Shown piece by piece: positions 54,843 to 64,000 of a stretch of 64,000 nt of DNA; positions within the stretch are counted from its first letter, which is position 1; every line of letters starts with the position of its first letter. The stretch is from Liopterus haemorrhoidalis. Lineage: Eukaryota; Arthropoda; Insecta; Coleoptera; Dytiscidae. The stretch lies in assembly GCA_963971575.1 (NCBI GenBank), contig OZ020622.1:20028879-20092878 (forward strand), given 5' to 3'. The notes beneath the pieces are model-generated. The model saw only the letters and a program-made list of their open reading frames with translations, had not been told where the DNA came from and searched no databases. The position numbers and the translations under genes are program-made.

Positions 54843-55874
54843 TAGGTTCCCAACCTTGGGTACGCGTACTAGTACCGGTACGCGGACATGCAGCTACCGG
54901 TACGCGAATGATTATACAATTTAAAACAAAAGTCTATTAAAAATCTGAAGATAAAAATAATGAAGTACGATGGTTGTCACGTGACAAAGTCCTCAGTCGA
55001 TTGTTTGAGTTGCGCGATGAAATTTATATGTTTTTGACCAATTCAAAATATTTGAACGGAGATAATTTGATTGATGAGCAATGGTTGTGTAGACTAGCAT
55101 ACCTTTCAGACTTTTTTTCAAGATTAAATGAACTAAATTTCAGTTTGCAAGGAGTTACAATTCTGTGTTCGACTTGTATGTCAAAATAAATACGTTCAAG
55201 AGAAAATTGCAATTCATGCAACAGCAAATTGAAAAACAAAATGTTAACATGTTTCCTTCCCTGTAACTTTATCGAAGAAAATAATTTGACAATAGAAGAT
55301 GATGTGATGAGCGACATTAGAAAACATCTAACATCAACTTTTTAATGTTTCCAAAATTATTTTCGTGAAGATCTCACAGCTCAAAATTGGATTCGAAATC
55401 CTTTCGCATTCACACCGGAGGTTCCAGACGATGTAATTGCAAAAGAGTCTTTATAGACCTAGCAGTGACGGTGGATTGAAATTAAGCTTTCAGAGCTCCA
55501 ACCTATTCACTTTTTGGCTATCTATTCGTAAAGAATACCCAGAAGTTTCTTGCCAAGCAGTAAAATTTTTAATGCCATTTGCGGCCATATATTTTTGTGA
55601 AAAAGCATTTTCTGCAATGACTGCGATGAAAACCAAATATAGAGCTTTGCTGGGTCTTGAATCGGATCTTCGCCTTAAACTGACAAATATTGAGCCCGAT
55701 ATTACTTCTTTAGTTAATATAAAAAAATCTCATATATCCCAAGTGACTTGTCTTTATTACAAATGTTCTCCATTGCATTTTATTCCCCATTTCAAAATTT
55801 TTGGTCTACCGGTACGTCATCAAATTGTTTACAACATACAGGTACGGTACAATAAAAAGTTGGGAACCCCTGCA
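54843..55874 (+). mobile_element. hAT element inserted in the Jockey LINE
   Basis: Starts TAGGTTCCCAACCTTGGGTA and ends AAAGTTGGGAACCCCTGCA. ATAGGGCA flanks both ends (54835-54842, 55875-55882) and belongs to the LINE coding sequence. Subterminal GGTACGCG/CTACCGGTACG motifs occur at both ends. 1032 bp with transposase fragments on the plus strand. Confidence 0.93.
54974..55760 (+). pseudogene. hAT transposase fragments (ZBED-like)
   Basis: First block (54974-55145): LSRLFELRDEIYMFLTNSKY and QWLCRLAYLSDFFSRLNELN, the helical region of a ZBED-like hAT transposase. Several broken frames follow. Last block (55437-55750): SSNLFTFWLSIRKEYPEVSC and PFAAIYFCEKAFSAMTAMKT then LRLKLTNIEPDI, the hATC dimerisation domain. 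The zinc finger and the catalytic N-terminal half are deleted. Confidence 0.85.
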
Positions 55875-55905
55875 ATAGGGCAACTTCAACTCTCCAGATT
55901 TTGGC

Positions 55906-55907
<2 letters not shown>

Positions 55908-55938
<31 letters not shown>
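55908..55938. repeat. (TA)n microsatellite
   Basis: About 15 TA units between the LINE 5' junction and the continuation of mariner I. Confidence 0.9.
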
Positions 55939-55939
<1 letters not shown>

Positions 55940-55942
<3 letters not shown>

Positions 55943-56220
55943 TGCAATACTCACCTGATTTGGCAATGTTCGACTTTTAAATATTTTTTAGGGTTTAAAA
56001 ACAAAATACATGGTTGAAGGATTTCGACTCAGGAATAATTTGATGCTGCAATTCATGATTATTTTGAAGGTATTCAGAAAAAAAATTGGTTAAGAACTTT
56101 TGAAAAGTGGAAGGAGAGAATGGTCAAGTGTATTATTGTTGAAGGAAACTTTAAAATATCTAAAATGAAATCCTAAAAGATTAACCATCTGTCTTATTAT
56201 CAATTCTAGCGTCACCCTCG
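55940..56220 (+). pseudogene. Mariner transposase C-terminus (family I)
   Basis: The sequence gives LQYSPDLAMFDF (third catalytic D), then with changes KNWLRTFEKWKERMVKCIIV, the usual mariner C-terminal helix, and GNF. The right terminal repeat ends CGTCACCCTCG at 56220 followed by TA. The second catalytic motif was lost at the LINE junction. Confidence 0.78.
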
Positions 56221-56386
56221 TAGAACTTCCGACCCCTTCAAGTAATTCTGCCGGCGCTCATGATCTGATGTAGTTCTATTTAGAGAAATATATCTTGATA
56301 TCAGGTGGCAAGCAATATTTTTGACTAAAACGAATATATTATCATATTGATATCACTAAGATTTTGCCAATTTCTCCGTATTGTTA

Positions 56387-57467
56387 AGTGGATTTTACAC
56401 GGTTCAATTTATTGGTTGATAAATTGAACCGTGAAAAAGTTGACCTTCAATTTACTGATGTGTGTTTAATGTTCATTTTTCAAATTTCATCAATAAATCA
56501 GTCAATTTATTCATGAAAAAATTTATTTTGAAAATAGAAGAAGTTCTATTTTTCATCAATTTTTTAGGGAATTTCTAGATATATTTTTATGTGTTTAGTT
56601 ACTACTAACTATTTAGTTGTACCATAAACAAGAATTGTATAAGTTATGTGTTTTATTTTCACATGTGACAATTCCGCGCAGATTATACAAAGTAGCGCAA
56701 CGGCGGCCATACTGGGGCTAAAAATGTCGCCAACACAAATGATTTTCAGTGATTCCAACAGTAAAAAAATAAGAAACTAGTACTACCAAAATTTTTATTT
56801 TAAACATTGTAATCACGAATTTTTTAATCAAATATGCACTATAACAAAATTGTGGTACAATTTCAATTATTTTTTTTATTTTTATTAATTAAAATGGATA
56901 TAATATATAAATTTAAATTAAACTTAACCTTAAATATTCAATCCGCTGACAAAGAAGGTTATTAAATTAGAGCGAGAAAGAGAGATGTGACAGCGCAGAC
57001 GCATACTTAAGAACGTAAAAATTGCTGCTTTAGTTTGCTTAATAGGGGAAGCAATGTTGCCAATCAAACCCTGGGGTGTGTCGGCTTCTTCAAAGGCTTG
57101 CGCTACTTGTATAATCCAGTGACTTTAGTCTAACCCACCATCTAGGTTTTTTCTTTTGTTTTTTTTTTTTTATTTTTTTAACAAAATAATCAATTACCGT
57201 TATTGCATCATAGCTCGTAATTTTGTACTTTTTGTGAAGACTTGATCAATATTTTCATTTTGAAAAACGAGTCAGCAAATTGATTGCGTAGCAGCTTTTT
57301 GTATTGAATTTTACAGTTTGTAATGTAAAAATTTCAAAATGAATTGATAAATAAATTAATGTATGCAAAGTGCTTATTTTACTTCCAAAGTTATCAATAA
57401 TTGATCAATTGATAAAAAAATGATAAAAAATTTATTGGTCAATAAATGGAACTGTGTAAAACCGACT
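56387..57467. mobile_element. Harbinger-type MITE with TTA target duplication
   Basis: AGTGGATTTTACACGGTTCA at 56387 and its inverse ending AAAACCGACT at 57467, with TTA on each side (56384-56386, 57468-57470). TIR extends about 30 bp; ATTTATTG motifs continue inward. The 650-bp family G repeat (56684-57335) is nested inside. The TTA duplication is typical for PIF/Harbinger. No transposase. Confidence 0.82.
56684..57335. mobile_element. Family G repeat, copy 2 (inverted)
   Basis: Inverse of 51106-51752. GATTATACAAAGTAGCGCAA at 56684 is inverted at about 57100-57117 (TTGCGCTACTTGTATAATC), so a 0.43 kb unit with 20-bp ends can be seen. It contains an interior CCCTATTAAGCAAACTAAA-type block shared with copy 1. 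Confidence 0.78.
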
Positions 57468-57470
57468 TTA

Positions 57471-58260
57471 GATTACTTTATAATTTTATTATATAATTCC
57501 AGTTGACAATATTTATAAATATACAAAGGAGGTTTAAATTGAACTACCTTTTATTTTTTTCTGATGACCATAATTGAAGAGATACTACAAAGAGATTTTA
57601 TATTCATCATAGTAGGCATGTTAGCTAATGCCATAAGTAATTGCAACTTAATTGTATTAATATTGTCAGTTTTATTAACGATGGCGTCCAACGATGTTTC
57701 AAATTCGGTTGCACAAAGTTATATCTACAGATGACAATAAAAATTAATTAATCAATTAATTGATCATTTGATTAATCAAAATTTCGATCTTCGATTTTCG
57801 ATTTAATTGGTAGAAATTAATTGATTAAAATAAACGTAGAAAAAAAAAACATATAGGAACACTCACCGACAAAAAAATGGGATTGTCTTATCATTTGTTT
57901 TTGTATGTTGCAACATACAAAAACAAATGATTTTAACTTGAGTTAGGGATAATTCTTACGTTTGCAACCCCCATTAATGTTGTATTTTAAAGGCTGATAA
58001 AAAAATTATTTAACCGTTTTAATAGGAAACTATAAGTATTGAGAGGTAATACAATATTTATATAACAAGTCTGCATAAGCAAACATTGTTTGTTGCTAAT
58101 TAAAGGCTGTAGTAATAAATAATGCCTGTTTAAACGAAGAGTATATAATATCGCATATTAAGTACGTAAGTTTTAACGGAAAAACTCATTCTTAAAATAA
58201 AATTTTGGCATTAGTTACCAGTCTTAGAGATTTCTTAACTCCTACAAGTGTTTTTTTTTT
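57471..58260. other. Unassigned, with AATTAATTGATTAA motifs and a perfect palindrome
   Basis: AT-rich. 57730-57840 holds repeated AATTAATTGATTAA-type motifs and CGATTTTCGATTT, similar in style to the subterminal motif tracts of hAT-like elements elsewhere here. The palindrome at 57891 is listed separately. Confidence 0.4.
57891..57930. repeat. Perfect 40-bp palindrome
   Basis: TCATTTGTTTTTGTATGTTG followed immediately by its exact reverse complement, no spacer. Confidence 0.95.
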
Positions 58261-58269
58261 GTGCAGTAA

Positions 58270-58725
58270 ATGTGGCCCGAAGATGTTGTACGAGCTGCAC
58301 CATTATTGAAAGATGACCGCAGTATTGGAATATTGCTGCTGTTTTGGATGTAATTGGATGTAGCTAAAACACTATAAATCAAGCTATAAAGCGTCATCAG
58401 CGAACTGGCCTCTACATAAAAAAGCCTGGTTTAAATCATCCACGCACACGAGCCACAAGCACTCGAAGGGGCAGATTTCTTACTCTAAATGTTCTGTGTG
58501 ATCGTGATTGACCCTGTCGCACGTCATCTCGAAGAAGATCAAAATTTGGCAATTTAATCACGAACTGTCCAAATACGGTTCAGGAAACAAGGGCTTGTAT
58601 CCAGAAGACCTGTATCCTGACCTGCAAATTATCGAGTTGGAAGATCGTTTCACTCGTGACTCTTTGAACTGACTGGACGCAAACTATAGCAGTATATTGT
58701 GCAGAAATGAGTAGCGGTTGAGTTT
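58270..58725 (+). pseudogene. Tc1-like transposase N-terminal relic
   Basis: With frame changes: NIAAVLDVIGCS, TINQAIKRHQRTGLYIKKPG, RTRATSTRRGRFLTLNVLCD and TVQETRACIQKT then LNWTQT. These are the order and spacing of the two HTH motifs, linker and pre-catalytic segment of Tc1-like (DD34E) transposases. It stops before the first catalytic site at about 58725. Confidence 0.65.
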
Positions 58726-58756
58726 ATAATCTCCAGATAGATTTTTATCTAGCGCA

Positions 58757-58790
58757 GGGGTGTCAAACAGATGGCCCGACATTTTTGACG
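58757..58790 (+). mobile_element. Solo hAT terminus
   Basis: CAGGGGTGTCAAACAGATGG matches the standard start of a large hAT group. It runs directly into the mariner A4 leader, so the rest of the element is missing. Confidence 0.5.
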
Positions 58791-60135
58791 GTATATGTAC
58801 TCAGAACGTTTTGACGTACGAGCGCTATTTGTGTTGTTTACAGTAACATCTCAGCTAAAAATGGAATTAAATCGTGAATATTTTCGCACGATTATTTTTT
58901 ACAACTTTCGGCGTGGATTAACCCAACAACAGTGCATCGATGAACTTAATTCGACTTTTGGCTATCAAGCACCATAAAGGACTACTGTTTACCGACAGAT
59001 TTCCGACTTAAATCGTGGCCGTAGTTTGCTTAAGGGTGCGCACAACCGTTCAATTTCCTATACAAGACTAACAACCTGAAATAAAATTAGTAACAATCTA
59101 TATATCAAAATTTTCAGCAAATTTTTATCTATCTAATAGGGTATTTTTAATTGTAAAAAGAACTGTCATGTAATTGTAAATAAACAAATTGCTTTATAGA
59201 CGCCATTTTGTAAACCATTCGACGCATATTTGTATAACATGCGGCAAATTGTAGCTAAAGCTCCATTCTACAAATATATTTGGAGATAATTTATTCTATT
59301 GTGAAAATTACTTATAGTTACTGTAGTTGGTAATCTACTTTTGCCGCCATCTAGAATTTGCCGTGTTTTTTAATATAAGTGCTGCGGGTAAAAATGATTT
59401 ATTTTATGTAAAGAATACTTGTACCAAGTAGCATTTCATTATCATCAAGTATAATATTTTTCGACGAAGGTTCTAAACTATAAACAATCATATCGAAAAA
59501 AATGTTGACGTATTATTTGAACATTTCTACATAAAACTATATAAATATAAAAATTATTTGATACCCACAAATATATTTAAAAAATTACAGAACATTGTTG
59601 TGTGATACCTATTATTAAGTTATTGAGCAATAACATTTTTACAATAATTTTTTCTACAATCAAAAATATCCTATTAGATAGATAAAAATTCTGTGCAAAA
59701 TTTGACATATACGTGAACTGATACTGCAAGATCGTCATGTGACTTATCGTGAGATTGAGGTATCCTTGGGCATTTGTGGGACCAGCATACATTCACTATT
59801 GCATGAAAGTTTTGTTGTATAATTGATGGCCAGGCATTAGCAATCAATTATAAAATATGTAATGTCATGTATAGTGGATTTTTAATATATTTGTAATATA
59901 GTATTTAAATATATTTATTTTGGTAATATACAAAAATACAACACATTTGGCCGTCAAAAAGATTTATTCGCGTTGGATCTCACATAATTTGATTATCGGA
60001 GCCTCAATGGGAGTGGAAAAAGTGCTTCAAAAATTGATTCAAACGCATGAAAAAGTATTAATTTTCATGGAGAATATTTTGAAAAACAATAAAGATGATC
60101 TCAAATGCCGAAATATAAAAGGCAACCCTCGTACA
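58791..60135 (+). pseudogene. Mariner (family A, copy 4), split by family B
   Basis: The leader and N-terminus (MELNREYFRTIIFYNFRRGL, TQQQCIDELNSTFGYQAP, then a stop) run to about 59040. After the family B insertion the second HTH continues (LQDRHVTYREIEVSLGICGT then SIHSLLHES, 59725-59815). After another AT-rich gap come HLAVKKIYSRWISHNL (59942-59995) and, in a different frame, the extreme C-terminus FKNxFKRMKKY (60015-60090). The right terminal repeat (inverse of CGAGGGTTGCCTTTTAT) ends near 60133. All three catalytic sites are deleted. Confidence 0.83.
59110..59690. mobile_element. Family B element, copy 2
   Basis: TTTTTATCTATCTAATAGGG at the left is inverted as CCTATTAGATAGATAAAAA at the right. 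The flanks TTCAGCAAA and TTCTGTGCAAA are similar and may be a decayed duplication. Non-coding, 0.58 kb. It sits inside mariner A4. Copy 1 lies at 48580. Confidence 0.8.
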
Positions 60136-60139
60136 TGTA

Positions 60140-60555
60140 CGTTCCCTCACAACTAAAGAACTGCTGCACCGATTTAAAATATAAATACATCAGCCTGCTC
60201 ATGGCATCGTTTACGGTAAAATTTATGACACTCAGGATCCCTAATTTTTAAAATAATTAAAATAAGAAAAATGCTTTGTATTATATGAAAATAATTTCCT
60301 AAAAACATAAATGCTCAGAACTTCTTAACTATGTTCTTAACTATCGTACAATAATCTAGTTTCCACCAACGTGTTCAGACTAAAGCCTCTGTTTTCTGCC
60401 TTAAAACGCCAGAATTTTTGTAAAAAATTAAAAAACACATGGGCACTTTGAAATACAAAGTCTTTGAGGCGAGCGTGCAAGTATGTTGAAAGCTGAGATG
60501 GTTTATTTGTGGTAGGGATAATATACAACGTTAATTCATTTCACAAAATCAGTAG
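60140..60555. other. No feature recognised
   Basis: AT-rich spacer between mariner A4 and the tandem array. Confidence 0.4.
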
Positions 60556-60559
60556 GTTA

Positions 60560-60665
60560 TCGTAAATATATAATTAGCTAGTGTGTGTTTGTGATCTGGG
60601 TAACACTGAGACGTCATTTTTCCTAAGGTTCTCGTGATTGGCTAGCTGGGGTCTCTTGAGGTCTC
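60560..60665 (+). repeat. Left flank copy of the tandem array
   Basis: TATATAATTAGCTAGTGTGT, GGTAACACTGAGACGTCA and GATTGGCTAGCTGGGG recur in similar form at 61575-61660, beyond the array. Confidence 0.75.
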
Positions 60666-60667
60666 TT

Positions 60668-61480
60668 GATTGACAGGTATTTTGCAGATTTATTCTCTAA
60701 GAATCTACGAATATAATTACATATAGAAATGTGTAGGATTTCGTAGACATAAACAAGAAACTATAGATACTACTATATGATTTGACCGATATGAACAATA
60801 TTTTGCAGATTCATTCTCTAAGAAACTGCGAATTAAATAACATAAAGAAATGTCTAGGGTTTCGTAGGCATAAACAAGAAACTCCTATATCCTATGATAG
60901 ATATGAAAAATATTTTGCAGATTTATTTTCTAAAAATCTGCGGTTAAAATAACGTATAGAAATGTAAAGGGTTTCGTAGGCATAAACAAGAAATTCTAGA
61001 CACTCCTATATCCTATGATCGATATGAAAAATATTTTGCAGATTTATTTCCTAAGAATCTGCGGATAAAATAGCGTATAGAAATGTCTAGGATTTCGTAG
61101 GCATAAACAAGAAACTCTAGACACTCCTACATTCTTTGAGTGATATGAACAATATTTTGCAGATTTATTTTCTAAAAATCTACGAATATAACTATATATA
61201 GAAATGTTTAGGGTTTCGTATGGAATAAAAGAGAAACTCTAGACACGCGTATATCCTTTAACCGATATGAACAATATTTTGCAGATTTATTCTCTAAGAA
61301 TCTACGAATATAATTACATATAGAAATGTGTAGGATTTCGTAGACATAAAAATGAAATTTTGGACACTCTTATATCCTTTGACCGATATGAACAATATTT
61401 TGCAGATTTATTCTCTAAGAATCTACGAATATAATTACATACATAAATGTCTAGGGTTTCGTAGGCATAAATTAACGTCT
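60668..61480. repeat. Tandem array of about 120-bp units
   Basis: Seven imperfect units, each with ATATTTTGCAGATTTATTCT, CTAAGAATCTACGAATATAA and AGGATTTCGTAGACATAAAC. Starts fall near 60676, 60800, 60911, 61031, 61153, 61275 and 61393. No coding. The first and last units are most alike in TCTACGAATATAATTACATA. Confidence 0.88.
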
Positions 61481-61574
61481 CAAATTATTTTTAGTTTTAA
61501 CAATATAAATATAATGTACTGAATAAAAATGAATCGTTTTCCCATCTTAAAAAGTTCATGAATAAATAATCTAA

Positions 61575-61740
61575 CTATATAATTAGCAAGTGTCTGTATG
61601 TATTGTCGGTAACATTATGACGTCAATTTTTCTCATTATTGGCTAACTGGGGACACCCTGTCTCTTGATTGGCTGACAGGTGACACCCTCTCCCATGATT
61701 GGCTAACAGTTGATATCCTGTTCCGTGATTCGCTGACCAG
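61575..61740 (+). repeat. Right flank copy, with short GATTGGCTRACAGG repeats
   Basis: TATATAATTAGCAAGTGTCT and GGTAACATTATGACGTCA match the left flank. They are followed by four units of about 32 bp with ATGATTGGCTAACAG and GACACCCT. Confidence 0.75.
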
Positions 61741-61744
61741 TGAA

Positions 61745-62060
61745 CAAATTAAGGTACGTTAAAAAATAAAACTAAATACACATACAAACAATTGAAATTT
61801 TTATATTATAAATCCTTCATTGTTGACGGGTAATAACCTAGTAAGATAATAATAAGGCATTAACTTGACATCATTCGTTTTAAACGCGAATCTTTCTGCG
61901 TTATTATTATTTTTTTTACGATAGGTTTTTCATTTTTCTTCACACCCAGAAAATCTATACTAATATATAAATTAATTCGCTTGTGTGTATGCATGTTACC
62001 ACGAAACTGAAGAAAGCTTTCGCCGATTACATTTTTTAAATATATACCTTATGTATCCAT
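61745..62060. other. No feature recognised
   Basis: AT-rich. ATTCGCTTGTGTGTATGCAT near 61975 echoes the TAGTGTGTGT flank sequence but is too short to classify. Confidence 0.35.
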
Positions 62061-62074
62061 AGCATAGTTTATGG

Positions 62075-62384
62075 CAATATTTCCCAACCGCCAGTCCGTG
62101 GACCGGTCCGTGAAATTTTTTTGCCGATCCGCAAGATTTTTTTTTACTCTGCAACTATTCGCCTAATAAGTTATAAGCCACTTAATTTTGAGATGAAAAT
62201 CTCGGTCCTTAATCTGTTAATTGCTTAAGTAATAATTTGTTTCTTTTTTCATTAATTATATGTGATATTTTACTTGTTGTTTTTTGTTTTTTTTTGTGTT
62301 TGTAATCTGTGCAATAAAAAATATAAAACTTCTGCGATACACATTACTTGTCGGTCCGCTATGAAAAAAGGTTGGGAAACGCTG
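62075..62384. mobile_element. hAT MITE with 8-bp target duplication
   Basis: CAATATTTCCCAACCGCC at 62075 and its inverse GGTTGGGAAACGCTG ending at 62384. GTTTATGG flanks both (62067-62074, 62385-62392). GGTCCG motifs recur near both ends. 310 bp, no coding. Confidence 0.92.
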
Positions 62385-62392
62385 GTTTATGG

Positions 62393-63395
62393 TAACATAG
62401 ATCTGTTTCTATATCTCTCAAGGTACCCGAATTATTTTAACAATTACAGTCAAGCGAAAACTTTAAAATTCTATGGAAAAAAATCCCAAAAACATCTATG
62501 CTAAGAACTCTGTACCTAATTATCATAACAGCCGTTGATTCGCAAGGGAAGTAGAGCGGCAGAGGGAGGATGTGAAGGGATGCCGGGCATATCAACTAGT
62601 ACTTTTTAAATTTCTTTTCTATGAAGGTATAAAAACAAATTAGATAAATCAGTGACTTCATAAAGTTAATTAGTTAATCCGCCACATTATTTCTTAAAAT
62701 TCAATTGGTATGATTTGATAGATCCTTGGATTCTGCATAAAACACTTGTTATTGTCTCTAAATTTCCTACGTCTCTAGGTAAAAAATAATGAAAACTTTG
62801 GTAGCAATTTCTTTTCATGATTGTAGGGTGAAGCTCGTTCGTTCAAATTATACGGGTGAAACAGATAAAGGAGTGCGTAACTCTCTTCGAGACGCCGCTA
62901 CCCAGGACCTTTTGTGTATTATCCCTTCAGTTTAAATACTCCTTATTAGCTGTAATTAACCATTTATTGTTAGCCAACGTTTATCTTTTAAACTTTGCTC
63001 TTCAGAAAAATTTGTAAAACTTGAAAAATCTTTAAGGTTACTGAACTTGAATGACTTGAAAATGCGACTAAAACGAAAATTGTGAATAAAACTGAATATA
63101 TATTGAAGTTTTGTTTTATCTTTCTTCATAGAATTGCGTTCCGATTATTTGTGAGGGTTTTATAAATTGTTCATAAATTCAAATCCTATATTGTTTTTCT
63201 TTTAAGTTATGAATCAGTAGCGTTACGAGAATCGAAACATCGAAGTATGTATACAATGAAGAGTGAGAAACGAATTTGCACAAATACCATAAGACTGAGC
63301 TATAAATTTAACAAAAAGATTCTTGTTCCTGACTTCTGATTTTTAATTCTAGTTAGTTAAAATTGCGAGAGTCCATTGAACAATAATAATTTAAA
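62393..63395. other. No feature recognised
   Basis: AT-rich. No termini, coding frames or shared repeats noticed. Confidence 0.4.
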
Positions 63396-63399
63396 AAAT

Positions 63400-64000
63400 T
63401 GATGTGAAGTGTGAATTTTCACACATTTCTGGGTTTTGCAGGTATTTAGTAACTGAACGATGATTATTTGGGATGCCAAAACAAATTTTATGTCAAAATA
63501 TTTTTTTATGAATTTTAATTCGAATGCCTAATACCATTATTTAAGTTTCTAAATATATGCAGTATTTTTTTTTATACAGCAAAGTTTATTAAGATTTTGA
63601 AAATTGCACCTATGGCTTCCATTGGTTGCTTACATCATAAGTCCCGCCCTTTGATTTCGTCAAACATAGAATTAAATTATAATTTCAACACTTTCCACTG
63701 GTTATTAAATTTACGCTTTTAAAAATTAAATGCAACATTTACCAAATATAACTAGAATTTTAACAAAATAATTTAAACAAAATAAAAATGCAAAAAAAAA
63801 ACAAAAAATAAAATCAACAGGATTCGAACCCTAGTTTGCAAGTTAACTTATATTATTAAGCGTACGACAAATCCAACCACGCCACGAGAGCTACTGGTCT
63901 GGTATGTTACACAACGTATTAAATAGTTAACATATTTTAGTTATTTTCCGAAAACATAGTCTGATCAAAAATTCCTGTTGTACTATTCCGGTTCACACCA
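63400..64000 (-). repeat. Repeat family E, copy 4 (inverted, cut by the window end)
   Basis: Minus strand matches about 8850-9465: GGTTCACACC at the edge, the tRNA-like module, CCTATGGCTTCCATTGGTTG-type sequence, GGCATCCCAAATAATCATC and the end GAAATGTGTGAAAATTCACA near 63410. Confidence 0.8.
63820..63890 (-). other. tRNA-like Pol III module in family E
   Basis: Minus strand: TGGCGTGGTTGG (box A-like) and about 40 bases on GGGTTCGAATCCT (perfect box B). It corresponds to the module at 8982-9040 in copy 2. Confidence 0.55.

Larger units (their letters stand above)
52881..55908 (-). mobile_element. Jockey-type LINE, split by a hAT element
   Basis: Minus strand from about 55908 (KIWRVEVAL) to 55883, then after the hAT at 54843-55874 from 54842 (LSENALLGCKFRCSDYKKYI) to the 3' end at 52881. 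The protein frame is continuous across the hAT site once its target duplication is counted. 5'-truncated, with no endonuclease. The TA microsatellite at 55908-55938 abuts the 5' junction. Confidence 0.88.

Noticed and set aside
60668..61480. CRISPR-like array
   Set aside because: Units of 120 bp are directly tandem with no unique spacers of constant length, and the context is eukaryotic.

Overview
This is AT-rich eukaryotic DNA, almost certainly from an arthropod and most likely an insect. The evidence is the repeat content: at least ten mariner-type (DD34D) copies in several families, one intact DD41D element, many hAT elements, PIF/Harbinger remnants, and non-LTR retrotransposons of Jockey/CR1-like, RTE-like and I-like type with short simple-sequence tails. 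I see no bacterial operon structure, no CRISPR, no rRNA and no convincing host gene. The window reads as an intergenic or heterochromatin-like transposon graveyard. Order or species cannot be decided from it.

Layout. 0-8 kb: mariner and LINE fragments, a foldback, and two inverted copies of a 0.4 kb MITE with a CAGTCTG end. 8-16 kb: a kb-scale dispersed repeat carrying a tRNA-like module (family E here), two arrays of a 14-bp CCGG-rich motif, an RTE-like LINE inserted with a 9-bp target duplication into repeat family C, I-like LINE and hAT debris, and a possible tyrosine-recombinase fragment. 16-21 kb: a complete 1.7 kb hAT element with an 8-bp target duplication but a broken transposase, then two mariner relics. 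21.7-25.6 kb: a three-level nest. A mariner on the minus strand holds a Jockey/CR1-like LINE, which holds an intact DD41D Tc1/mariner-superfamily element whose transposase frame is open over 355 codons. It is the only gene here that looks potentially functional. 25.7-36.3 kb: another deleted mariner, a 0.95 kb hAT-like element with CATCGATG motifs at both ends, a small hAT MITE, and five LINE fragments. 37-43 kb: three hAT elements nested inside one another, a long inverted-repeat element split by a deletion-derivative mariner, and an RTE/L1-like LINE relic. 44 kb: a decayed two-exon remnant of a DDE-transposase-like gene with a TATA box. 45-52 kb: repeat families C, B and D. 52-56 kb: another three-level nest, mariner holding a Jockey LINE holding a hAT. 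56-64 kb: a Harbinger-type MITE, a perfect 40-bp palindrome, Tc1-like and mariner relics, a tandem array of about 120-bp units, a small hAT MITE and an inverted copy of family E.

The genes do not form a pathway. What links them is insertion history. Target duplications and broken reading frames give a relative order of transposition, and several structural themes recur: internal-deletion mariners, hAT-like termini followed by repeated palindromic motifs, and LINE insertion into the middle of family C repeats. Family letters (A-I for mariners; B, C, D, E, G for dispersed repeats) are labels I made up for this window. Family assignments rest on reading motifs by eye, with no database search.
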